The notes beneath the pieces were generated by a model that was not told the origin of the DNA, did not search any database, and worked only from the letters and a program-made list of their open reading frames with translations. Shown in pieces: positions 1 to 6,895 of a DNA stretch of 64,000 bases (position 1 is the stretch's first letter; every line of letters starts with the position of its first letter). The DNA is from Erinaceus europaeus (Eukaryota > Chordata > Mammalia > Eulipotyphla > Erinaceidae), in NCBI RefSeq assembly GCF_950295315.1, contig NW_026647181.1:1-64000 (forward strand). Reading direction: 5' to 3'. The translations under genes were made by a program, and so were the position numbers.

Positions 1-141
1 ATTTACATGAACTCTGGAAACACACAGGGACATATACATCTCTGTAACCTGTATTACTTATTCGTTGATTGATTGATTGCCTCAAGGGGTTATTGCCTCA
101 GCTCAGTGCCTGCGCCACGAAAAATCCACAGCCCCTGCACT

Positions 142-426
142 CCTTTTGTTCCCCTTTCGCTGCCCTTGTTGCTTGGTCACTGTGGTGGTTATTGTTGTGG
201 TTGTTGTTGTTGTTTTGACCTTGCATCAGACAGAGAGAAAAGGAGAGAGCAGGGGAAATACAGAGTGGGAGAGAAAGATAGAGCCCCTAAAGACCTGCTT
301 CACCCCCTGTAAAGCGACTCCCCTGCAGGTGGGGGTCTGGGCGCCAGACCCCAGACCCTACCACCTGTCCCCTCTTTTCGTGAGCGCCACAAGGCCTTAA
401 CCCTCTGACATACCGCCAAACCTCCC
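142..426 (-). mobile_element. SINE-A: tRNA-derived hedgehog-type SINE, near full length (one per unit)
   Basis: Read on the minus strand, the element starts with a tRNA-like head at GGTTTGGCGGTATGTC. It then passes through GGGTTAAGGCC, a CACCTGCAGGGGAGTCGC segment, GTGAAGCAGGTCTTTAGG, a pyrimidine-rich TCTATCTTTCTCTCCC stretch, and ends in an AACAACAACAACCACAAC-rich tail. From memory this order matches the abundant tRNA-derived SINE of hedgehogs. I see no clear target-site duplication. The same element is at the same unit position in all 19 units, so it predates amplification. Dfam comparison would settle the family name. Confidence 0.8.
332..352. repeat. Perfect 9-bp inverted repeat with 3-nt loop inside SINE-A
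   Basis: GGGGTCTGG (332-340) and CCAGACCCC (344-352) are exact reverse complements around the loop GCG. The stem is strong and GC-rich. The unit 4 and unit 7 variant changes only the loop to GAG, leaving both arms intact. Confidence 0.8.
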
Positions 427-725
427 GGGATTTACTTTTGAAGGCAATATCACCTGCCTCATTTTGAATTCTCATTATCCTGAGGGTCATTCCTGGAGAC
501 AGCGTCATGACACGACACATGGTGATCTCTGGTATCAGACAGCACCTGGAACAGCAGCTGGGGCTCTAGTGCCAGGGCAGGAGCAACTCCCCATCCACCG
601 TCCACGGAGTCCACCTGCCTGCATTTTGGTCCTTTTCCCTCCAAAAAAGATCTTTCCCTTTTTTCACTGAGAAACAAGCAGCAGACAGGTTACCCAGGCA
701 GGGGGAAAAAAATAATTAAAAAGCC
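427..725. other. Unassigned block between SINE-A and poly-T
   Basis: About 300 bp with no recognised gene or repeat. It holds the 4-bp indel that sorts units into a long form (ATCAGACAGCACC: units 1, 6, 9, 12, 14-19) and a short form (ATCAGCACC: units 2-5, 7, 8, 10, 11, 13). It ends in an A-rich stretch, AAAAAAATAATTAAAAAG. The antisense frame of about 128 codons in short-form units is cut by the 4-bp insertion in long-form units, which argues against coding. Confidence 0.7.
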
Positions 726-740
726 TTTTTTCTTTTTTTT
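726..740. repeat. Poly-T tract
   Basis: Here six T, one C, then eight T. In units 2 to 19 it is an uninterrupted run of 28, 16, 27, 19, 17, 23, 19, 18, 23, 28, 24, 22, 24, 24, 23, 24, 25 and 32 T by my count. Together with the A-rich stretch just before it, it may be the tail remnant of an older retroposon that I cannot name. Confidence 0.9.
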
Positions 741-1079
741 AACGGTAGCAAATGACCATCATCTGGGAAGTACAGGTTTTGAACCAGAAAACTCTGTCTG
801 TCTGTGTCCTAGTCCACAGAAAGAGCCACTAGCCCAGCCAGATCTCACACTCAGATGGGGTGTTTTTGCCAGTCAAAAGTCTGCACAGCGCACTAGGGAT
901 TGGGCGGCCTGAGACCCAAATGTTACATTGTAGATGGACTGTTTGCAGTGCTTGCTCCCCAGGACATTGGACTTTCTCAACTCCCTCCCCTACAGCATGA
1001 AAAAAAGGTTCTTGACCAACCATAGAGCAAATGGAGTAGGGGCGAGTGGAGCTTGTTGCATGTCTGCGCTGCTCATGCC
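741..1079. other. Unassigned block before the E-box cluster
   Basis: No gene or known repeat recognised. It contains a short CTGT run (CTGTCTGTCTGTG near 793-805) that loses one CTGT in unit 6, and CAGGTTTTGAACCAG near 774-788, which resembles a decayed tRNA-type B box. That could mark a further old SINE fragment, but the support is thin. Confidence 0.5.
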
Positions 1080-1130
1080 CACGTGTCTGTGGGGGGCCGT
1101 GGCGGAGGCTGTAAGGGGGCTAGGGGGCAG
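1080..1130 (+). promoter_or_regulatory. E-box, TATA-like variant and CTCF-like core cluster
   Basis: CACGTG lies at 1080-1085, the canonical E-box bound by USF and MYC-type factors. It becomes CACATG in units 6 and 9. GGCTGTAAGGG follows at 1108-1116; in units 4, 6, 7, 9, 10, 11 and 13 it reads GGCTATAAGGG, a TATA-like string. CTAGGGGGCAG at 1120-1130 matches the right-hand part of the CTCF core, but the three bases to its left are GGG where CTCF prefers CCA, so binding is uncertain. Whether any of these sites is used cannot be told from sequence. Confidence 0.3.
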
Positions 1131-1187
1131 AAGGAGACTCTTTGAGAGCAGGCTGCAGGCAGGAGAGCCCGTGAGTGTGTGCAGGGC

Positions 1188-1203
1188 TGTGTGTGTGTGT
1201 GTG
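1188..1203. repeat. (TG)n microsatellite
   Basis: Eight TG dinucleotides following GTGAGTGTGTGCAGGGC. I saw little length change between units, unlike the other simple tracts. Confidence 0.8.
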
Positions 1204-1205
1204 GT

Positions 1206-1547
1206 GTCAGGGGTTAGGGCAGGTCCCTCTGCTCGATAGTGAGATGGCAGCTGGGTTGGCTTTGGGCCCCCAGGGCTGAAGCGCAGAAGCAGGGTGGCAG
1301 GAAAGTAGTGCATGGAGGCACAAAGTAGATGTTATTTGGGGAGCTGGGTGACAGAGTGCAAGGGGAAAGGGGGCATCCTTGAGCAGGGGTTTGGAGTAGA
1401 GAGTGGGGGGAGCTGGAGGCATGGAAGGTCCCAGTAACCAGGGATTGACAGGAACAGATTCCTGCACCCACCCACTGGATAGAAGCTGCAGCAGCCAGAG
1501 CACCAGCCCTGGATTGCCTAGGCCAAGGGCACTGAATGAGTCCAGCT
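1206..1547. other. G-rich unassigned block
   Basis: No gene recognised. The plus strand has G runs (GGGGAAAGGGGGC near 1360-1372, GTGGGGGGAGC near 1404-1414) with loops that are long for a stable quadruplex. The variants TTATTTAGGG and TTATTTGGGG near 1332-1341 separate class A units from the rest. Confidence 0.55.
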
Positions 1548-1655
1548 GAGGATGAGGAAGAGAAGGAGGAGGAGGTGGAGGAGGAGGAGTAGGAGGAGGA
1601 GGAGGAGGAAGAGGAGAAGGAAGAAGAGGAGGAGGAAGAGGAGGAGGAGTAGGGG
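1548..1655 (+). repeat. GGA-rich polypurine tract
   Basis: More than 100 bases of almost pure purine, mostly GGA triplets with AGA, GTG and GTAGGA interruptions. Lengths over units 1 to 19 are 108, 117, 117, 120, 117, 120, 120, 117, 120, 114, 114, 108, 114, 114, 114, 120, 114, 105 and 120 bp. All differ by multiples of three, as expected for triplet slippage or exchange. Long purine-pyrimidine tracts of this kind can form triplex DNA, and GGA repeats can form quadruplexes. The minus strand translates it as proline-rich frames, which I do not treat as genes. Confidence 0.92.
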
Positions 1656-1679
1656 CAGGAGGGCAGCTATCAGTAGGCA

Positions 1680-2060
1680 ATGGGATTAATAGAGGCCTCC
1701 ATTACAGAGGCATGTGTCCAGGCAGGCACCCACCAATCCTCAGGGGCAGCTCAGGGCACCCAGGGACCTGGTGTGGGTATCTCTGGGGCGGGGACTGTCA
1801 GTCAGTCAGCAAGACTGTGTGTCAGTGCAAATGGTGGGACAGGGGCCTGGCGGACCTTGGTCCCCAGCCCTGGGCTGTCAGATGCCACCCCCATGCCCAG
1901 ACACACACCAATCTGCACATCGCCCCTTGGCCCGGCCGACCTGCACCTGCTTTGGCCTGGGGCTCTGGCTCTGGTGGCTGGCCACCAGCCCTCAAGGTCA
2001 AGTTCAGGGTGGGGGTCATGGCTGCTGGTCAACTGGATGGGCGGGGTCCCCGTGGCCTAG
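1680..2060 (+). other. 126-codon ATG open frame, coding status doubtful
   Basis: This frame starts at an ATG with G at -3 and G at +4, a fair Kozak context, and ends at TAG 2058-2060. The same length is kept in all units where it is complete, except unit 18, where TAG becomes TAT and the frame extends to 136 codons (60449-60859). The predicted protein is rich in Gly, Ser, Ala and Pro, with no signal peptide, membrane segment or domain that I recognise. Few variants exist among copies (Pro/Ala near residue 104, Thr/Ser near 28, Thr/Asn near 59, Val/Met near 125), and array homogenisation makes that conservation uninformative. It overlaps the promoter-like cluster, so it may be a chance frame in GC-rich DNA. 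Confidence 0.15.
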
Positions 2061-2064
2061 CAAC
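1733..2064 (+). promoter_or_regulatory. Promoter-like cluster: two CCAAT boxes, two GC boxes, RFX X-box
   Basis: CCAAT occurs at 1733-1737 and 1908-1912 (NF-Y type). GGGGCGGGG at 1785-1793 and GGGCGGGG at 2039-2046 are Sp1-type GC boxes. GTGGCCTAGCAAC at 2052-2064 fits the RFX X-box rule GTNRCC-N-RGYAAC without a mismatch. The X-box is broken in unit 2 (first base A, 5513-5525) and unit 18 (G to T, 60821-60833) and intact in the other complete units. No clear TATA box follows at the usual distance. The grouping resembles a TATA-less promoter, but this is motif reading only, and CpG density is low for an active CpG-island promoter. Confidence 0.35.
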
Positions 2065-2350
2065 CACAGGAGCCCTCTGTGATGTCCTACACCCTGGCAT
2101 TCTGTGCTGGCCACACTGGCACTAGGCAGCCCAACTGCCCTTCCACTAGGTCAGCCAGCAGCGCCCAGACGCCTGGGCCCTGGCACAGGGGGACGGAAGG
2201 ATGGGAAGCCAGTGCTGACCGACAAGGGACCTCAGGGCTGGCAGTCAAGAGAAGACAGGTGGAGGTGTGCCCGGGATCCAGGGAGCCCAGGCCAGAGCTG
2301 CCTGCATGCCTGCCTGCCTTGCTGGATGTCTGTATGCTGCCTTTGTCCAG
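2065..2350 (+). other. Possible small exon upstream of the candidate intron
   Basis: The stretch ends at CCAG before a good 5-prime splice site. Inside it, CCCTTCCACTAG ending at 2149 could act as a 3-prime splice site, giving a 201-bp internal exon 2150-2350. In units 1 and 2 an ATG (2082 in unit 1) opens the frame that crosses the junction. In units 3 to 18 the third codon of that frame is TAG. No domain is recognised. Confidence 0.2.
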
Positions 2351-2495
2351 GTAGGTTTCTCAGGTCCCCTCCACTCCTGTCCTCTCCTGTACTCTCCTGT
2401 CCTCTCCTGCCCTCCCCATCCTCTCCCCTCTCCTCTCCTCTGCACTTTGCTTCTCTCCTTTGTCTGTCTTCTCTTCCGGGTGTCCTGCTCAACAG
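2351..2495 (+). other. Candidate 145-bp pyrimidine-rich intron
   Basis: The donor CAG|GTAGGT at 2348-2356 is close to consensus. The interior is almost entirely C and T, with a roughly 10-bp TCCTGTCCTC-type repeat at about 2370-2400. The acceptor region TCTTCTCTTCC...CTCAACAG ends at 2495. Both ends look intact in all 18 complete units. Units 3, 5 and 8 have one G to T change in the pyrimidine tract. The same sequence may simply be a decayed pyrimidine minisatellite. RNA data would decide. Confidence 0.3.
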
Positions 2496-2733
2496 CTCCA
2501 GCACTTGTGATGGTTCTCCAGTGACAGCTGTTCGCAACCCCTTCCACCCCCTCCCTGCCCCTGAAGTGACCCAACTCACAGGTCTCCGGCTCACCCCACC
2601 CACACCCACACCCCCCAACACATTCCCTGGTTCAGCCCCTCTGCCCTATTCAGCCGAACTCGCCCCTTTGCAACCTACCTATGCATCCTGGTTTGTCTTC
2701 AACATTAAAGGAGAGATCTCCTTTTATACTTAG
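2496..2733 (+). other. Possible terminal exon: Pro-rich open frame
   Basis: Joining 2350 to 2496 keeps one frame open to TAG 2731-2733. With the unit 1 ATG this gives 168 codons. The encoded segment is Pro- and Thr-rich, with no domain that I recognise. Units 4 and 7 have lost one C in a six-C run here, so the frame shifts and reads on into the TGGA tract. Unit 1 has ATTAAA at 2704-2709, a known poly(A) signal variant, where the other units have ATTCAA. I find the frame unconvincing as a protein gene. Confidence 0.15.
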
Positions 2734-2746
2734 CTTGGTTGACTGG

Positions 2747-2824
2747 TGGATGGATGGATGGATGGATGGATGGATGCATGGATGGATGGATGCATGGATG
2801 CATGGATGGATGGATGGATGGATG
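2747..2824 (+). repeat. TGGA/TGCA tetranucleotide tract
   Basis: TGGA repeats with embedded TGCA units, followed by an imperfect tail (GATGTATAGATTGATGGG) to about 2860. Lengths over units 1 to 18 are 78, 70, 94, 102, 98, 82, 90, 94, 82, 78, 78, 90, 78, 78, 78, 90, 90 and 94 bp. Units 10, 11, 13, 14 and 15 share a TGAA unit at the 3-prime end. His-Pro-Ser-Ile frames on the minus strand come only from this tract. Confidence 0.95.
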
Positions 2825-2859
2825 TATAGATTGATGGGTGGATGAATGGATGCATGGAC

Positions 2860-2987
2860 AGGTCAATGGATTGGTTTTGTAGAGGCAGAGTACCATCTAG
2901 GGGTACTTGAGACCGCTGGTGTCAGAGCCAGAGTCTATGTCAAATGTAAAACATTAATACATCAATAACAAAAAATGATTAAGCACC
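2860..2987. other. AT-leaning unassigned block
   Basis: No gene or regulatory signal recognised. The only sorting variant I noted is ATTAATACATC against ATTAAGACATC, the latter in units 14, 16 and 18. Confidence 0.5.
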
Positions 2988-3011
2988 TAAATAAATAAAT
3001 AAATAAATAAA
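2988..3011 (+). repeat. (TAAA)n microsatellite
   Basis: Six TAAA here. Counts over units 1 to 18 are 6, 6, 6, 5, 4, 4, 5, 4, 4, 4, 4, 4, 4, 4, 4, 6, 4 and 6. It contains AATAAA strings, but these arise from the repeat and are weak evidence for a poly(A) signal. Confidence 0.92.
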
Positions 3012-3033
3012 TATAAAAACTGGGTTAAAAAAT

Positions 3034-3043
3034 ACATGGCGTC
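3034..3043 (+). promoter_or_regulatory. YY1-like ATGGCG motif
   Basis: ACATGGCGTC contains the ATGGCG heart of the YY1 motif and is present in every complete unit. YY1 is known to bind the human DXZ4 macrosatellite, but a single short match proves nothing here. Confidence 0.2.
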
Positions 3044-3162
3044 TTTGCCTTTCTGCATATGGTATGATGCTGTGAGGATCTTAACAAGGAAAGCATTGTC
3101 CTGAGTAGCCCCACTGAAGTAGTGGAATATTTCCTTTTTCTTTTTTTACTTTCAGTTTTCTT

Positions 3163-3361
3163 GATTATTTATTGGAATAAATAGTCAGGAATTGAGAGGG
3201 AAGGGAGGGATAGAGGGTTTGTGACACAGAGAGAGTCACCTGCAGCACTTCTGCACCACTTGTAAAGATTTCCCCAGGCAGGTGGGGACCAGGGTCTTGA
3301 AGCCCAGTCCCCCTGCATTGTAACATGAGTGCTTAACTGGGTGTGGCACCACCTGGTACCC
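3163..3361 (-). mobile_element. SINE-B: second hedgehog-type SINE (one per complete unit)
   Basis: Read on the minus strand it runs from GGTACCAGGTGGTGCCAC, through AAGCACTCATGTTACAATG and a CCCCACCTG segment, to TTACAAGTGGTGCAGAAGTG and CTGCAGGTGAC. It then has a TCTCTCTGTG, CCCTCCCTTCCCTCTC pyrimidine stretch and ends in CAATAAATAATC before an A-rich tail that continues left to about 3130. This is the order I remember for the shorter tRNA-related SINE of hedgehogs. It lies at the same place in all 18 complete units. Units 1 to 3 differ from later units near 3272, where units 1 and 2 read CCCCAGGCAGG and units 3 onward read CCCCCGGCAGG (CTCCGG in unit 8). Confidence 0.75.
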
Positions 3362-3442
3362 TTGATGGGACACTTTTTTTTAGCAATGAAAAGAAATTCT
3401 CGTGGCAAGATAATAAATAAGTGAAGAAATAAACAAAAGTGC
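3362..3442. other. Short AT-rich end segment of the unit
   Basis: It holds an eight-T run, AGCAATGAAAAG and AATAAATAAGTG-type sequence. It continues into the next unit without a break, because the unit phase is arbitrary. No gene recognised. Confidence 0.5.
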
Positions 3443-4161
3443 ATTTACATGAACTCTGGAAACACACAGGGACATATACATCTCTGTAACCTGTATTACT
3501 TATTCGTTGATTGATTGATTGCCTCAAGGGGTTATTGCCTCAGCTCAGTGCCTGCGCCATGAAAAATCCACAGCCCCTGCACTCCTTTTGTTCCCCTTTC
3601 GCTGCCCTTGTTGCTTGGTCACTGTGGTGGTTATTGTTGTGGTTGTTGTTGTTGTTTTGACCTTGCATCAGACAGAGAGAAAAGGAGAGAGCAGGGGAAA
3701 TACAGAGTGGGAGAGAAAGATAGAGCCCCTAAAGACCTGCTTCACCCCCTGTAAAGCGACTCCCCTGCAGGTGGGGGTCTGGGCGCCAGACCCCAGACCC
3801 TTCCACCTGTCCCCTCTTTTCGTGAGCGCCACAAGGCCTTAACCCTCTGACATACCGCCAAACCTCCCGGGATTTACTTTTGAAGGCAATATCACCTGCG
3901 TCATTTTGAATTCTCATTATCCTGAGGGTCAGTCCTGGAGTCAGCGTCATGACACGACACAAGGAGATCTCTGGTATCAGCACCAGGAACAGCAGCTGGG
4001 GCTCTAGTGCCAGGGCAGGAGCAACTCCCCATCCACCGTCCACGGAGTCCACCTGCCTGCATTTTGGTCCTTTTCCCTCCAAAAAAGATCTTTCCCTTTT
4101 TTCACTGAGAAACAAGCAGCAGACAGGTTACCCAGGCAGGGGGAAAAAAAATAATTAAAAA

Positions 4162-4196
<35 letters not shown>

Positions 4197-6895
4197 GTAG
4201 CGAATGACCATCATCTGGGAAGTACAGGTTTTGAACCAGAAAACTCTGTCTGTCTGTGTCCTAGTCCACAGAAAGAGCCACTAGCCCAGCCAGATCTCAC
4301 ACTCAGATGGGGTGTTTTTGCCAGTCAAATGTCTGCACAGCGCACTAGGGATTGGGCGGCCTGAGACCCAAATGTTACATTGTAGATGGACTGTTTGCAG
4401 TGCTTGCTCCCCAGGACATTGGACTTTCTCAACTCCCTCCCCTACAGCATGAAAAAAAGGTTCTTGACCAACCATAGAGCAAATGGAGTAGGGGCGAGTG
4501 GAGCTTGTAGCATGTCTGCGCTGCTCATGCCCACGTGTCTGTGGGGGGCCGTGGCGGAGGCTGTAAGGGGGCTAGGGGGCAGTAGGAGACTCTTTGAGAG
4601 CAGGCTGCAGGCAGGAGAGCCCGTGAGTGTGTGCAGGGCTGTGTGTGTGTGTGTGGTGGCAGGGGTTAGGGCAGGTCCCTCTGCTCGATAGTGAGATGGC
4701 AGCTGGGTTGGCTTTGGGCCCCCAGGGCTGAAGCGCAGAAGCAGGGTGGCAGGAAAGTAGTGCATGGAGGCACAAAGTAGATGTTATTTGGGGAGCTGGG
4801 TGACAGAGGGCAAGGAGAAAGGGGGCATCCTTGAGCAGGGGTTTGGAGTAGAGAGTGGGGGGAGCTGGAGGCATGGAAGGTCCCAGTAACCAGGGATTGA
4901 CAGGAACAGATTCCTGCACCCACCCACTGGATAGAAGCTGCAGCAGCCAGAGCACCAGCCCTGGATTGCCTAGGCCAAGGGCACTGAATGAGTCCAGCTG
5001 AGGATGAGGAAGAGAAGGAGGAGGAGGTGGAGGAGGAGGAGTAGGAGGAGGAGGAGGAGGAGGAGGAGGAAGAGGAGAAGGATGAAGAGGAGGAGGAAGA
5101 GGAGGAGGAGTAGGGGCAGGAGGGCAGCTATCAGTAGGCAATGGGATTAATAGAGGCCTCCATTACAGAGGCATGTGTCCAGGCAGGCACCCACCAATCC
5201 TCAGGGGCAGCTCAGGGCACCCAGGGACCTGGTGTGGGTATCTCTGGGGCGGGGACTGTCAGTCAGTCAGCAAGACTGTGTGTCAGTGCAAATGGTGGGA
5301 CAGGGGCCTGGCGGACCTTGGTCCCCAGCCCTGGGCTGTCAGATGCCACCCCCATGCCCAGACACACACCAATCTGCACATCGCCCCTTGGCCCGGCCGA
5401 CCTGCACCTGCTTTGGCCTGGGGCTCTGGCTCTGGTGGCTGGCCACCAGCCCTCAAGGTCAAGTTCAGGGTGGGGGTCATGGCTGCTGGTCAACTGGATG
5501 GGCGGGGTCCCCATGGCCTAGCAACCACAGGAGCCCTCTGTGATGTCCTATCCCCTGGCATTCTGTGCTGGCCACACTGGCACTAGGCAGCCCAACTGCC
5601 CTTCCACTAGGTCAACCAGCAGCGCCCAGACGCCTGGGCCCTGGCACAGGGGGACGGAAGGATGGGAAGCCAGTGCTGACCGACAAGGGACCTCAGGGCT
5701 GGCAGTCAAGAGAAGACAGGTGGAGGTGTGCCCGGGATCCAGGGAGCCCAGGCCAGAGCTGCCTGCATGCCTGCCTGCCTTGCTGGATGTCTGTATGCTG
5801 CCTTTGTCCAGGTAGGTTTCTCAGGTCCCCTCCACTCCTGTCCTCTCCTGTACTCTCCTGTCCTCTCCTGCCCTCCCCATCCTCTCCCCTCTCCTCTCCT
5901 CTGCACTTTGCTTCTCTCCTTTGTCTGTCTTCTCTTCCGGGTGTCCTGCTCAACAGCTCCAGCACTTGTGATGGTTCTCCAGTGACAGCTGTTCGCAACC
6001 CCTTCCACCCCCTCCCTGCCCCTGAAGTGACCCAACTCACAGGTCTCCGGCTCACCCCACCCACACCCACACCCCCCAACACATTCCCTGGTTCAGCCCC
6101 TCTGCCCTATTCAGCCGAACTCGCCCCTTTGCAACCTACCTATGCATCCTGGTTTGTCTTCACCATTCAAGGAGAGATCTCCTTTTATACTTAGCTTGGT
6201 TGACTGGTGGATGGATGGATGGATGGATTCATGGATGGATGGATGCATGGATGCATGGATGCATGGATGGATGGATGTATAGATTGATGGGTGGATGAAT
6301 GGATGCATGGACAGGTCAATGGATTGGTTTTGTAGAGGCAGAGTACCATCTAGGGGTACTTGAGACCGCTGGTGTCAGAGCCAGAGTCTATGTCAAATGT
6401 AAAACATTAATACATCAATAACAAAAAATGATTAAGCACCTAAATAAATAAATAAATAAATAAATATAAAAACTGGGTTAAAAAATACATGGCGTCTTTG
6501 CCTTTCTGCATATGGTATGATGCTGTGAGGATCTTAACAAGGAAAGCATTGTCCTGAGTAGCCCCACTGAAGTAGTGGAATATTTCCTTTTTCTTTTTTT
6601 ACTTTCAGTTTTCTTGATTATTTATTGGAATAAATAGTCAGGAATTGAGAGGGAAGGGAGGGATAGAGGGTTTGTGACACAGAGAGAGTCACCTGCAGCA
6701 CTTCTGCACCACTTGTAAAGATTTCCCCAGGCAGGTGGGGACCAGGGTCTTGAAGCCCAGTCCCCCTGCATTGTAACATGAGTGCTTAACTGGGTGTGGC
6801 ACCACCTGGTACCCTTGATGGGACACTTTTTTTTAGCAATGAAAAGAAATTCTCGTGGCAAGATAATAAATAAGTGAAGAAATAAACAAAAGTGC
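3443..6895 (+). repeat. Unit 2 (class B-prime, divergent)
   Basis: Landmarks: SINE-A 3584-3868, GGA tract 5000-5116 (117 bp), TGGA tract 6208-6277 (70 bp, the shortest), six TAAA, SINE-B 6616-6814. Private changes include CCATGAAAA for CCACGAAAA near 3558, a 28-base poly-T, and CCCCATGGCC at 5510-5519, which breaks the first base of the X-box. TAT replaces the TAG seen in units 3 to 18. It shares GGTGGCAGGGG and GGCAGTAGG with units 3, 5 and 8. Confidence 0.95.

Larger units (their letters stand above)
1..3442 (+). repeat. Unit 1 (class C, divergent; reference for internal coordinates)
   Basis: Landmarks: SINE-A 142-426, GGA tract 1548-1655 (108 bp), TGGA tract 2747-2824 (78 bp), six TAAA, SINE-B 3163-3361. 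This copy has more private changes than most. Its poly-T is interrupted by a C. It reads AACGGTAGCAAATG where others read AACCGTAGCGAATG, TAC where most units have a TAG at 2088-2090, and ATTAAA at 2704-2709 where others have ATTCAA. It carries the long form of the 4-bp indel (ATCAGACAGCACC) and GGCAGAAGG after the G-rich core. These features suggest an older or less homogenised copy. Confidence 0.95.

Noticed and set aside
77..400. Plus-strand frame of about 107 codons with a Val/Cys-rich stretch
   Set aside because: It is antisense SINE-A. The Val-rich segment is the GTTGTTGTT tail complement.
142..426. Functional tRNA gene
   Set aside because: The tRNA-like head is part of a decayed SINE: no intact cloverleaf, A box and B box imperfect, and the same in every unit.
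774..788. Third SINE marked by CAGGTTTTGAACCAG
   Set aside because: It resembles a decayed B box next to poly-T, but no other part of a SINE body can be traced around it.
1360..1415. Stable G-quadruplex in the G-rich block
   Set aside because: G runs are present, but two of the loops are over ten bases, so stability is doubtful without measurement.
1207..1680. Long minus-strand proline-rich frame (about 116-189 codons in different units)
   Set aside because: It is the GGA polypurine tract read on the opposite strand. Its length changes with the tract, it begins at TTG and not ATG, and it has no domain.
2104..2733. Plus-strand frame of about 209 codons as an intact gene
   Set aside because: It opens at GTG, not ATG, runs through the pyrimidine-rich candidate intron, and is frameshifted in units 4 and 7. 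It matches no family that I know.
2705..2896. Minus-strand His-Pro-Ser-Ile frames
   Set aside because: They are translations of the TGGA/TGCA tract and its flanks, and length follows repeat number.
3169..3444. Minus-strand 91-codon frame with a hydrophobic start
   Set aside because: Most of it is antisense SINE-B and its tail; repeat-derived frames of this size are expected by chance.
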